A DNA stretch of 64,000 nucleotides from Apostichopus californicus (Eukaryota; Echinodermata; Holothuroidea; Aspidochirotida; Stichopodidae), in contig JAIPMN010019654.1 in NCBI GenBank assembly GCA_020650975.1, positions 1-64,000 of the forward strand, written 5' to 3'. Both the position numbers and the translations under genes were made by a program. Each line of letters starts with the position of its first letter. Position 1 is the first letter of the stretch. Below the pieces are notes generated by a model, which saw only the letters and a program-made list of their open reading frames with translations, searched no databases and was not told the origin of the DNA. Positions 12,570-25,100 of the stretch are shown here, one piece after another.

Positions 12570-12917
12570 AGGGTGTGAAGACTTGCGCACAAAGAAACGT
12601 TTCATGCCGGTAATTTGACCTAGTTTCAAATGAGGTGTAACAGAAGTGTTAAACACCACCATCGATCCCAGAAAATACACACCGTCGGTAATTAGACACT
12701 AGTGTACAGTCAGTACATACAGCTGCGGTCAATAACCACAGCACAGTATACAAACGATACAGCGATGGACATCTCAGGTCCAGCTAAAGATAACAAGGTA
12801 TCACGTTTCATTACTGTCTGTATTTTATAGCGACACGAACAAAACGTCACTTGCAAGCAACAGAAAGTTAACTTTTTCAGATGGCAGCACACGGTTTGGA
12901 GCGAGTCTTCAATGCCT
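12570..12917 (-). mobile_element. TTAA-flanked MITE, copy B (reverse orientation)
   Basis: A 348-bp copy of the family at 9771-10127 in the opposite orientation, with TTAA at 12566-12569 and 12918-12921. The left end reads AGGGTGTGAAGACTTGC and the right end CGAGTCTTCAATGCCT. Interior landmarks such as the CACCACCATCGATCCCAG block and the GTTACTGT/CATTACTGTCTG block are kept in order. No coding capacity. Confidence 0.8.
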
Positions 12918-12921
12918 TTAA

Positions 12922-13843
12922 ATGTACAATGTTAAAGTGCATATATAGAGTTATACTATTCTTATTCTGTCAGTGTGGTCTGGCTCATATGATACACCAG
13001 CACACAGATATAAAGAACAGTATGTTTATGTATACATATATTTAGATATATAAACACACATATATAGTATTGATCTTGGTTTCTTTAGTTGTATTATGTG
13101 TTGAATTTGCTACAAGATGGTTGGTGCTGCTACTTTCAACTATTAAAACTAGAAATAAAACTACCAAATATTTCACTAGCCTACTAAAAAAAAGAAGCAC
13201 ATACTGTAGTCATGATCTCAGGGGGTGTTCAGATTAAATAAATTTTAAAATACAAGGCATCAAAACCACACACATATAGGATTTGTGTTTTTGAAGTTTG
13301 TTTTCATTTCTTGACAAAATTTAAGCATACACATACTCACACAAAAATTGTAGGACAATTTTCCAAGAACCCACCATTGTAAAGGGGAATTTATAGCTAA
13401 TCATAACATAACATGGACAGCAGTGTAGCCCTGTTCCTATTGGTCGATCAGGTATTTTATCATATAGGCCTGACTGGATTATTTGTTTAAAGTTTGGTTT
13501 GAATCGTGTTTGCGGATCCCTGCGGTCTTACCTACTTCTTAATATTGACTTTTGAGAATGTTGATAATATCTTGGAAACAGGTACGCTTACTGGCGGTTG
13601 TTCAGGTACTTCTTTACTTAAGCACTAAAAGTAAAGGTCATTTATGTGTGTGTAACAACCTTTCATTGTGATGTAAGCTGTGTTTAGTCACTGTTGTGAC
13701 CGTTTCATATAAGAGGCTTTGTTATCAATTGTTGGTGTATATATCTGAAACGATGATCAGTTCTATCTATGTCCAACTTCTTTTTTTTTTAACATCAGTC
13801 ACGAAGGGTTTACAAAAACGACACGTGTTTTAGACAATGATAA
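12922..13843. other. Non-coding stretch
   Basis: AT-rich DNA with TATATA-type simple repeats near 13020-13070. I see no gene, RNA or dispersed repeat I can support. Confidence 0.45.
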
Positions 13844-13956
13844 AGCATATTTTCCCCCATATATCCCATTGGCTTAAAAATGATTGGATNNNNNNNNNNA
13901 GCATTTCCCCCCCCCCCCCTCCCCCCATATATCCCATTGGCTTGAAAATGATTGGC
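13844..13956. repeat. Assembly gap flanked by a direct repeat
   Basis: Ten N (13890-13899) stand between two near-identical segments: 13844-13889 and 13900-13956 both run from AGCAT through a C run to CATATATCCCATTGGCTT and AAAATGATTGG. The gap therefore sits inside a local tandem duplication, or an artefact made by assembling across the C homopolymer. Confidence 0.8.
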
Positions 13957-15338
13957 TATAATATTTATAACATTTCTATGAAAATTTAGAAGCCCAAAGA
14001 AAAATTTGATTATAGTTGTGAATATATATTTCCTCAATAATACTGCGAAACAAACCCAAATAAAAGAAGAAAAAAAAATCAGGAGAACTCCTGGGATAAT
14101 TAAAACTCTTGCAAAATAATCTTTGACAAGTTATTCATCTGTATTATTCAGAAAATTGTGTTTCAAATGACTGTTTGTTATTTTCTTACAAATAGTATTC
14201 TCTTTGGGTTTGAAAAGAACAACTTAAAACTTTAGCCTGATGCTTTCACTTTATTTGACTTCAATTTACTGTGCTACTTCCATCATTGAATTCCAGAATG
14301 ATATCCAGACATTTGCTGTAATCAAGAAAAAGTCTTTTGAGTCTTTAACTATAGGTGATCCTCTGATTGGCAGGTCAATTGTAAAATGTCATTAATCCAG
14401 TTCACATGATCTTGTTATAGGTATTTCATTGGTTAACAATAGGTAGCATTGTGTCCAGATTAATAACCTGAGTCCTATTGAAAAGTCTAAACCTCATTGG
14501 ATAGTGTTACTGTTATTCGGAACTACTCAAGCGGGACATTTGCAATGTCAAGACCAGTTGTTGATGCTTGAAGGAATTTTACTTGTGTTATCATTATCAG
14601 TGTGGTTCATGTAGGACACTTGAGTTGAAAATTATAAGTTTAATCTGTGAAGGTAAATTAAATATCTTTCTACCCTTGGAAGTTGGATTTTATTTTATTT
14701 TTCCCCTGGATCAACTGCCTGATTACAGCAAATATATGTCTCCATCATCAAGTGTTTTTAACCAAACACAGTCTTGAAAGAATTATCTATCTTCTTTTTG
14801 CTTTGTAAGGTAATTATTTCTTTTCTATTATGTATACATAGTTGCATTAATAACTACTCTCCTCACAGTTGTGAAATGTGATGAAGTTTGTAAGTTGGTT
14901 TGATGTGAAAATTTGGTAAACATGTCAGTTATGTTCAAAAGGCCTACTGCTTGTAGTTTCGCTAAAGCCATATCAAGTTCACATACCCAATGGGGAAAAC
15001 CAGTGCAAACCAAGAGTATGATAATACTCTAGATCAGATCTGGATCAGATCCAAGAGTGTTTTTACCTCCAGGTCAGCCTCCCATCTGCATCAAGGAAAC
15101 ATGGCTTTTATACACATTGGTATTGTATGGTACACTACATGATGTACATACCAGGGTTCATTCGGATTAGCCTTAAATTACAACATCCAAGAGCTCATAG
15201 TGTCCCTCTCCTTCCCCACCCCCCCCCCCCGCCAGGGTCTCTGACTCTCTAGTCTTGTGTTTACAGTAGACATATTATATACAGTAAGTCCATTTGATTC
15301 AGAGACAATGTGTTGAGCTTACTTCCTTCCTTGCTTGT
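13957..15338. other. Non-coding stretch
   Basis: AT-rich sequence with no recognised gene. Short open frames at 14568-14777 (+) and 14828-15013 (-) have no family resemblance and no splice context that would support them. Confidence 0.45.
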
Positions 15339-15560
15339 ACCTGTCTCCCCACAACCATAGCACTCTCGTTCTACCGTGCCTAGATTGTGAACTGGTAACC
15401 TTTTAACACTGTGCGCCCTCCATGACTGGCCCCTCCAGTCAATGTACTTATGTCTTAAGTGTTTACCTGTCTCCCCACAACCTTAACACTCCTGTCCTAA
15501 TGTGCCTAGCATGAACTGGTAACCTTTTAACACTGTGCGCCCTCTATGACTGGCCCCTCT
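15339..15560. repeat. Two tandem copies of a 126-bp repeat with dispersed relatives
   Basis: Units begin at 15339 and 15465, each starting ACCTGTCTCCCCACAACC and containing GTGCCTAG, GAACTGGTAACC and CACTGTGCGCCCTC. Shorter pieces with the same start (CCTGCCTCCACGCAACAACT and CCTGTCCCCACACAACCACT) are seen near 21526 and 25092, both followed by GCACTCT, so this is a dispersed family and not just a local duplication. Family unknown to me. Confidence 0.65.
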
Positions 15561-16777
15561 GTTTGTATGAACGGGGGTCATAACATTGTTAGTTGAGCCT
15601 GTCAGTTGGTAATTCCATGTACTTGTGTCACATTATTGTGCAGTGCCAGCCATTATATATTTTACGGACCAGACTGTAATTTTGTTTTGTTTTAACTGAG
15701 CCCTGTGTTAGATTGATATCCCATAATTAGGTTTAATCCTAGAAAAATTGTAGTTTAAGTTCTATAAATATTACTGAAATAATTTCAATTTGAAAATAGT
15801 ACATAATTTACCGGTACTGTTTTAAGTGAATTGTTAACCTAAGTTATTATCTACTGCATTACTGGCTCCTCTGGAGGGCAGTGCTCTGCACTGAGCAGGA
15901 CTACCCTCATTAAAAATGACAATAAAAAATAATAATAATAGTTACTGATAAAGTACTTTATAATAATGTACCTTTTCATAGAAGCAGTTGTGACTTACAG
16001 TAATATCCCTGCTTCTTGCTCTCCAAATCCATCTGCTAGGTCCTTTACTGCTTCCCTTACAGTGAAACAACGATTATTTCATGGATATATTTCAAATTAT
16101 CTATAATCAAATTTCCTGTCATATTCGCTAATAATCTTTGGATGATAATATTTGTGACAATAATGCACAGTAGTGTAGTAGCATATATACATATATTTCA
16201 ATGATTCTTCCCACCACTTGTTAAATACCATTTCCTTAGTCTCTCTTATCATATGATGCTCTTTTAATCAGTGTTAAAGTTGCAAATTCAATGTGAGTTC
16301 CTGTAATTACTACTGTAAGCTTATTACTGAACCCCCATTGCACATTGACAACAAAGTGATTGCAAGAAACTACACAGTCAAAAAAAAAGGGGGTTCTATA
16401 AACCTATATTGTATTGGTCAACTGAGCTGAATAATTCCTTAAAAATTGTCTCTGAGACTTTATGACAATAGTGACATTATGTTTGGCATTACTCTGGCTT
16501 CCTATGGTTTATTGATTACTGTCCACTAGCAGGTGTATGTGACTAAGAGCCACTATTGATTTCCCTTTGTGTGTATTTTCTCTGTTAGTGGAAATGAATA
16601 GCCTACAATTGTCTTGTGAGATGTCAAGACACTCACTTTTGTATTGTATTGTAAGTTACTTCAATGTGTGACCCAGGGTTGTGAACTACAGAGAGATGTC
16701 AAGGCATCACGGGTATGGTGTGTAATGTCCCCCATCTTTCTTAGACAGTACACATGATGTTTCCTTTGTTCTTTGGT
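15561..16777. other. Non-coding stretch
   Basis: AT-rich DNA; simple repeats (AATAAT near 15930) only. No gene, RNA or mobile element recognised. Confidence 0.45.
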
Positions 16778-16781
16778 TTAA

Positions 16782-17138
16782 AGGCATTGAAGACTCGCCC
16801 CAAACCGCGTGCGGCGCTCTGAAAAAGTTAACTTTCCATTGCTTGCAAGTGAAGTTTTCTTCTTCTTGCTAAAAAATGCAGACAGTAATGAAACGTGATA
16901 CTTTGTTATCTTTTATCTAGACCTGAGATGTCCATCGCTGCTATTTTCACAGTGTTGTGGGTATTGACCATAGCTGTTGGTACTGACTGTGCACTAGTGT
17001 CTTATTACCGACGGTAGCAAGCTGTGTGTGTATTTTCTGGGATCGATGGTGGTGTCTAACACTTCTGTTACACCTCATTCGAAACTAGGTCATATTACCG
17101 ACATGAGAAGTTTCTTTGTGCACGAGTCTTAACACCCT
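16782..17138 (+). mobile_element. TTAA-flanked MITE, copy C
   Basis: A 357-bp copy in the same orientation and of the same length as copy A (9771-10127), with TTAA at 16778-16781 and 17139-17142. It is visibly very similar to copy A along its whole length, including the GGGATCGATGGTGGTGTCTA block, so the two are probably recent relatives. No transposase is encoded. Confidence 0.82.
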
Positions 17139-17142
17139 TTAA

Positions 17143-18007
17143 TCACAAACAGTTAAAGATCATGTGTAGCATTATGTTCCCCTTCTAGGGGAACCGTTAA
17201 ACAAAACACCTGAGGATGATCACACAATGACAGTCTCGATGTAAGGGGACTGGGGTTGAGAGCGGATCAGTCGTTTGGTAGTTTTTTTTTCGTGCCCACG
17301 GTTCTTTCCTGGGTTACTTGTCTTAAAAAGTATCACATGAACAGTAAATATTTGTGCTTGAAATTTAAGTCAAATAATTTCAAGTAGATCAGCTGCATAT
17401 GGTTACCTCTGCAGAGTAATGATAAAGATTTAACTGTATGGTGTATCAAGATATGTGAAGGTTCAATTGTTAGTGACTATCTGTGGTATGGGGGGAAGGA
17501 GGAGGATGGATGGAAAAGGAGAGGGGGTCAACTTGGTGTTAATATGAAAATTATCCTGAAGGCAATCATTTCAGGTTTTAATGGGTTTATTAAGTAGTTA
17601 ATGTTGTAATTCAAAAATTAAAAATTGAATTTCTTAGTATTAAACTCAATCAGCAATTTATTCATTGTTCCAAAAGTTTGTGTGTATAGTTTTTGTCACA
17701 CAGAAAGGTGCAAGTAGTAGGTAATTTTGGTCATTTAATATCAGAACAACTTCAACCCATCTCTGACATACATGCCATGGAGACTGGGCATGCTAAGTAC
17801 TGTTATTCCACATACATGTTGAAATACTGCTGAGTTTTGAGAGGTTGTCAGTGTATACATCCTTAGTAACATGTTAAACTGCTTGTGTTGTAGTTCATGT
17901 TAAGTACACTATACTCTATACTGTAATGTTGTAATAAAGTGCTCATAGCTGTCATGTTGAGACAAGTTTAGAGATCATCATAACACTTGACAGGCTTGTA
18001 GGACTTG
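17143..18007. other. Non-coding stretch
   Basis: Nothing beyond a purine-rich run near 17490-17530. No gene or repeat supported. Confidence 0.4.
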
Positions 18008-18011
18008 TTAA

Positions 18012-18584
18012 AGGATTGGTTCAGTTGTCATACATGTTTATGTTATATGAAAGAGGACAATAAAAGAAAGACAATGGTGAAAAAACTGTTCAAAAATATC
18101 TTTTTCGGTTAAAGAGATATTCAAGTGTAAAGTTTTATCAGATTGTGTAGAAACTGCTGAAATCTGACTAGCTGTGATGTCACATCCGCACATTCCTGAA
18201 AAGTCTTTGTTTTTTTTTTCTAAATATTTTGTGAGATTTCATGATTTTCAACCAAAAGATATGTCAGGAGATCTCATATTTGTCAAAGGAAGTATTTGAG
18301 ATTAAACATGTGAAGAATTTTTGATTATATTATTTTCAAATGTGTTAAAAAATGTAAATAATTTTTAAAGAAATATATTCACACATGTTAAGGAAGTGAG
18401 GATGTGACATCACACCCTCACAGTTAGTCTTTCTACACCAGACATTTTCAAAGAAATTTTGATATCTTCAAAGTGTCATATCTCCTTAACAGAGCATGCT
18501 ATCATGGTAGTTTCTTCACTGTTCTTTTTGTCTTTTTGTGCTCTTTCATACAAAATAGACATGTCAAACACCTGAACCAATCCT
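18012..18584. mobile_element. Foldback element with long inverted repeats and TTAA flanks
   Basis: A 573-bp element flanked by TTAA (18008-18011 and 18585-18588). Its ends are AGGATTGGTTCAG and the exact complement CTGAACCAATCCT. Imperfect pairing continues inward for about 200 bp: the ATATGAAAGAGGACAA block, the AAGAGATAT block, and TGATGTCACATCC near 18175-18187 against GGATGTGACATCA near 18401-18413. No coding capacity. It shares the TTAA target and AGG...CCT ends with the shorter MITE family but not its interior. Confidence 0.8.
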
Positions 18585-18991
18585 TTAAACATTACAACAT
18601 GGTTATATATATATGTAAAATTAAAGTATAAATTTCCCTTGGTAGGAGTCAGTGACTATAAGAGTATAAGAGCTAAGTATTACGACAGGACCAGACATAT
18701 ATTCTAGCAATACAAGTATAGATATTTACAGACTGACTAAAAGCCTGTTACTTGATCCTCTACCTTTGGTGAGGCTTTATATGAAAGCTTCACCCCCCCC
18801 CTTCCCCACCCGGTTGACTGACACCCTACCCATAGAATGGAAAAAAGGCAGGATAACCAGCTTTCCACTGAAGCTTACCCCTGGGGTGGTAATGTGACCA
18901 TAGCAGTAACTAGCAGTAAAGCAAGAGGATAAAACAAACATCTTTTATGTTTGTATCCATAAATGATCCATTGTTTTTCTCTAATTTTCAG

Positions 18992-19140
18992 GTTCAGTGA
19001 AGCGGATCTGAGGTTGTAATACTATCAGGGAGGTGTTAAGTAGCAGTTTTGAGTCTTTGTTAATGAGACAGTTGGCAGATTCTGACCTGCCTAGTTTCTT
19101 CTTAATCATGTGAAAAGGATTCTGGAGATACTCGGTCACG
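18992..19140 (+). other. NEK10: NEK10 5' UTR part of the first coding exon
   Basis: A splice acceptor (CTCTAATTTTCAG ending at 18991) precedes 149 bases of leader and then the ATG at 19141. The leader has stops in all frames, including TGA and TAA in frame with the ATG, so translation cannot begin upstream in this exon. An upstream non-coding exon is implied. Confidence 0.7.
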
Positions 19141-22100
19141 ATGCCCAGCGGAGAGAAGAAAAGTAAACAGACTGACCAGAATAAGTAAGTTTAATTAGGC
19201 TATCAATTCTAACTGTATATATGTTGTGTTTGTGTGCATGATATGTGGTAATTGTTTGTTTGTGCAATATTTTGATCAAACAGACCATGATATGATCTTT
19301 ACCATTTTTATTGGCTATCCATTCATCTTTATTTAATTGCGATGCTTTATTTTTTTATCTGTTTGGTTGACTAAGTTCGCTGCTAGGTTATTTTTTCGCA
19401 CCTTATCCATTTCTATGAAGGTTGAGTACAGTCACTGGTATTATGGTGGAGCAGGGAGTTGTTTCCATAACAACTCCCTGGGTGGAATGTGGTAACTTTG
19501 CTTGTCCCCTATATTCGCATACTTTCTTATGCATTTCAGGGAATGACTTAGTGTTCAAATTTTTGTGTATGAATTTTCAAGGGCTATGAATTTGTTTCTC
19601 TCATTGTATACTATAGTTACTGTGTAGAAAATTGCTATACATTTTTACACTTGTAAAGCAGCAACTTGTGACCATTTTGTATAACATTTTGTGATCTTAA
19701 ATATATGAATTTTACAAAGTCATTCCAGCTGAATCCTACAAGAACTAAACAGAAGAAGTATCTAGTTCATGCAAGAATTTCAGAATAAAGTAAAAATAAC
19801 TGCTGATTATTATTATTATATTATTAATATTATTATCATTATTTTTATTTTTATTATTATTATGATTAAAGTAACTATTTTAGTAGATTTTACTGTAATG
19901 ACAAAATCTTTCAGGCACAGTAACTTTAAAACCTCAAATGCCTTTTCTTTTTTTTTGCAAGTGATATTATTTACTCAATATTTAAAAACAAAACTAGAAG
20001 CTAAACCAGCTCATCAGTTTGAATTTTTTGCCCTTCCTTAAAAAGTCAAATAAAATAGGATTGAATTACAGTACCTTAAGTTCCCTTTCATAACAACTAA
20101 CTATTGATCTCATGTATATTTGCCGCTTTCAAATAATCATAATTTTTTTTTTAGATTTATACTAGTGTCCCAATATTTATCTTAATGCTGTAGTACCAGG
20201 AATATAGCAAACTCAAATAAAAAAGGGAATTTTTTTGAGTATTTGATGAAACAAGTTTTTATGTCTTCCTTCGCAAAAAGTGTCATTTCAATAATATTGC
20301 TCTCTTTTAGTATTTGGTTACCATGGAAATTTTTAATAATAACCAGTGTATCAAATTTATGAGTCGTCTCTACAGTAGATCGTATAGGTGATATATCTAT
20401 TTATCATTTTCCGTCTCCAATAATAAAATTTTCTTGCATTGAAAGTATATATGTGTCAGTGTCCATTATCTAATCTGCCAGTTTACCTGATCCTGGTCAC
20501 ATTGCAATATGACATCACAGAGTTACAAATGACAGCCCAGCCCCACAGATTTTAAACTAGTATATATACTGTATCTCCCAAAAGAAGCAAGATTTTTTGT
20601 AGCAATTTGGTGGGAGTAGTGCATCACAAAGAACTCTGTCATATAAGGTAAAGTTGATGGCTGGGTTTGTGTTCCCTTCAATGTAACCTAACTATAGCAA
20701 GCCTCCTACAGTACATGTTTTTATTGTTTGGGATTATTTCTATACATTCTGTCAAACAGTGACAGATTTTTTTTATATATTTTTTTTTCAATTTCAGGGA
20801 AGTAAAAGAGCTTGTGAGATTGCTTGAACTTCTGAACTCTCCAGCTAGTAAACAGCAGGTAAACAAACGTATTCAATTACATGCATGAGGGTAAACCACC
20901 CTCCAACAATTTTGTGGCAGTTGTTAGGATCTTTTATCAGGGCTGAGTTTTCAGGGTTGTCACTTGATTCTAGTCAGATGTTCAACTCTCCCACCAAACT
21001 TGAGATTGTCTAGAGACAACCATTTTTATTTCTGGTCCAATAAAAAAGAAAAGAAAATGTCAATGCAGTAGCTACAGTATCTGGTTATACAATTTATCTT
21101 GTAGGATAATCATGTAGTCTGCAACTTACATTTATATCTATGGACAAACTGGAAGCAACCAGTCTACAAGTCTAGCTTGTGGGAGCTACTGTAGGAACTC
21201 CCAGCGGACTTTCTCTAAGCATCAGTGTTTTCTTTTATATCCCTTCAACAGATTATTACTGCATATGAAAGTAATCATTGTGGAATTCCCAGCATGTCAT
21301 TTTGTAGGTGCCAAGCAAGGGTTACATGAACCACATGATAGATTTTGTCCTTAGTGGAGAATGAGGTGTTTCTGTCCCATGTTTGAATTTCCCACTAATA
21401 TGTGGATTGGAGAGGGAAGGGAGGGGTGGGTGGGTTATGATGTCGTGTTGTCATCTGTTGACTTATAATGTTGGTCAACATTGAAGATGCTGATATATCA
21501 TCTGATTTACTTCACTTCTGACTTACCTGCCTCCACGCAACAACTGCACTCTGACTATATTGTACCTAGAGTCTTCGTAGAGCCAACAGTTGTATTAATA
21601 GTTTGTATGTCTTAAAGTTGTGTAATGTCAGAATTGCAAACTGAGAAATGGAAAACAATAGGTACCCATATAAAGGAGGCAGTGACTGGCTGTATGGGAG
21701 GAAGGGGGGGGGAAGAGGATGAGGGATGTGTTTTGTAACATCCCATAAGGCTGAGTATGTCATAATTTAAACTACTCTTGTACTAATTTCCAAAGTAATA
21801 TTTTCTGAATATCACATATCATGTTTTGTTTAGTTCTGGTTGATAAAACATTCTCCTCCCGTATCTTAGCTGCCTTCTATCGAATCTGAGGAGTGTTTGA
21901 ACAATAACAACAACAATGAATTTATCCCAGTCAATCAAGGATCGGAGGCCCTGGCACTCGAGAAATTCAGGTCAGTCTTCGTAAACTCCTTGGCTAGGGA
22001 AGCAAACTTTTTCCTTTCGAAATTTTGTATAATTTCTCTTATCACCTTACAACAATACAGAATAGTTGTTAATGTTTATGACAAATGTAATATTTTGCAA

Positions 22101-25100
22101 GTAGCAAGGCTTGTTGACGGAACTTACTAACCCAATGTCATAGTGATGTATGGTAGAACATGCATGTGTAAGGCATACATACGTTACACAGTTCACATGT
22201 ATACTTTCAATAATTTAGTAAATGAAAATTCATCTTTTTAGTAATCTTTAATTGACCTTCCAATAACACATTCCAGTCGCACTTAGGCAATTATGAAACT
22301 GTCAAGATGTAGATGAAAATGTAGAATTAAGCATTTAACATAATTTTTTGCAATAATTGAATGCATGGTGTCAAGAAAGGAACCCTTAATTTGACAGCAA
22401 TTAATGAATACAAGTTGTGTTACCATGGTAACATGATGTGAAATCTCTTGTCGATAACATTTTTTTTTAATACTTTGTTTTTATTGTTCAGCTCAAGGTA
22501 TCAACAGGAAAGACATTTCAGCACTCATCATTTACAGAAGAATTTCTATCAGGTAATTAACTTAAATGTTCACTGAATATGTATGAGTACATACATATAT
22601 ATATGAATATGTATGAATACATATGCATATTTATGAATGTGTGCTGAAACTTACTGCCATATTATTACTGTTATTTTAATCCTTTTCTTTTTTTTTCAAA
22701 TTTGATAGAGATCCATTTAAAGGGACTGTATACTAAAAACTACTTTATTTAAATAGAAATTTCTCGAGTCATGAGTCAATTATTAAAACTTGCCATGGTG
22801 ATTGGCCGACCTAGATATTCTTTCATTGTTACTCATTTATCAGGGAATTGTCCTAGTTGCTTTACCTTATCAACAAAAAAAAGTCTAGAGGTTTTTCATT
22901 TAAGTGATTGATAATCTGCAAAAAGAAAGAAAGAAAGCAACAAACAAACAAACAAACACTTCACCAAAACATATCTGATTTACAGCTTCAAAGAGATGAC
23001 ATTTGAAACATACCACAAGCCCCAATCTCTGAAACATTTTATTGTCACGCGATTTCGGTAAAACGCTACTTACGAACATCGACTCGTTACAAATGAGAAC
23101 TCATTCTCTTGCCATATACAGTAATTAGTACTGTAGTAATATGATATAAGTTTACAGTGTTGTAATACGTCTCCTCTGCAAACCGTGTTTTATTAAGTAG
23201 TACCTTCGTTTCCATGGTGATATAGCTTTATCATCCATTTATCCGTTCTGTTCTTCCTGCAGATCTTCTCTGCCTTGGTGAAGCACAGACTCTGTTCCTC
23301 GTAAGTCTCAGCTATATATATGCTGCCATTTATATAGCGCTTCATGCATGGAAGCGCAATAAATTTCCTACTTTATTGTATTTTCCTTTCACTATTTATT
23401 CTTGGTATATTTGAAAAAGTCACACATCCATCATGTAAATTACATTAGCAGCCTAGGATCTCTTTGTGGATTTCTATAAATATTTCTCAGTCTCATTCTG
23501 TATTACCATCGATAGTCAAAATGGTCTTTCCTGCATAGTCAAATGATTATCTTATTTTGTCACTTTGTTCAACGTAACCTTTTATGCAACTATATCGTGG
23601 CATGTCTGAAATTGAGCAAAACATTCTCAAATCTCAAGTTTTGAAGGGGGGGGGGGGGAGTAAGTTGTGAGGTTAAGGAATGAGTGCTAAATCCATGGGG
23701 TGGTGAGATGGGTGGTGTTTTCAATCAAAAGGTATTCACATATTTTGAAGAAAATCCAAAATAATATGATGCAATTTAAGGATCAGTAAAACATTGTTTT
23801 ATTCCCGACTGAACTAGATGGGATATGGGAATCTTTCAGTTAAATTGGTTTTGACAGATACTGTTGGAAATAATTGTAAGAAAACAAGATAGGGGTGGGG
23901 GGGGGGTGCTAACCAGAATCCCTATATGAATTCCAAGTAAGGAGAGCCATTAGCTGGTAGAGAAAGAAATTCCTGTGATCCAAGACTGAATAGTGTCACG
24001 TGCTCTTTCCTGGTTATTTGTACCCCAAGGAGTTCATTCTCTGCCCTCCTGTGGGGTGGGTAGAATTACACCATTATTGTTTTATACCATGTGTTTATTA
24101 AGCCTAAACGACAAACGGTGAATATCTGTCAACGTTGAACTTTTCAGAGAATGGGTGGATAGGGCGCCGCCCGAGAACATAGTTCGTGTCTTAATCTGTC
24201 TGAGACTGTTCCTCAGAGACGCTTACTTCCAGAAGAAACTGTTTGAACTTGGGGGTGTAAAGGTGCTCACAGAGGTTTGTATGTAACCTTTTAACCTTTC
24301 ATAAATTCCTGGGGGGGGGGCCATTGCTCCAAACTCCTGGGAAGAAATGATCTTTTAGTAGATGACACATGTTGAATACACTTGTTTACTTGGGAATTCT
24401 GTGTGGTTGTTGGTTCATTCCTCAAATAGGAATGTCAAACACAAGGAATATGGTGTATTATTTGGGTTGGGGGGGTGGGAAGGAGGGTGGGGATAGGGAA
24501 GGATTATCTTTTTGGTAAAGGTAAGATGATACATGTTGTGTAAAGTAATTTTAATGGAAAGTCTGTTTTGTTGGTTCATTCCTCTCTTGTAGGAGTCACA
24601 TGTGCAATGAATATTGGTGTGTAATTATGAAGGGGGGGGGGGGGGTGATGAAGGGGGTGATGAAGGGAGATGCTGTTTTGTAATTATTAGAAAAGTGTGT
24701 TTAGCAAGTCTTAAGAGCAATAATTTGGCAACAGCTATGATAAATAACCTTTAAGTCAGAGATGTCTGGAATTCCTGAAAGTTGTCATTCTTCACTGACT
24801 ATATAATTGGAAGTTGTATGGCATTTTTGCCATCCTGGAATTCTGACCTGGTGCTTCTGGTGTAACTTTATATGATATTTCTTATCAATTAGCTAGGGTG
24901 ATCAGGACTTGTTCTTTTGTTCCTTTGTCCAAGCTTAATTTTTGTCTCCACTTTTCAGTTTATAGCAACCGGCCTCTATTTTAACCCGAAATTCTGTCAG
25001 AAATGACTGCTAATAGTACCAAAGACATTATGGAGTATGATCTAATTTTTTTTTAAATTTAACAACTGATCATTTTATTTGGCTACTCCCCTACCTGTCC

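Noticed and set aside
22728-22760. TTAA followed by AGGGACTGTATACT, like the left end of another TTAA-type element
   Set aside because: No matching right end was found downstream. The similar AAAGGGATAGTCCAG at 25278 also lacks a partner.
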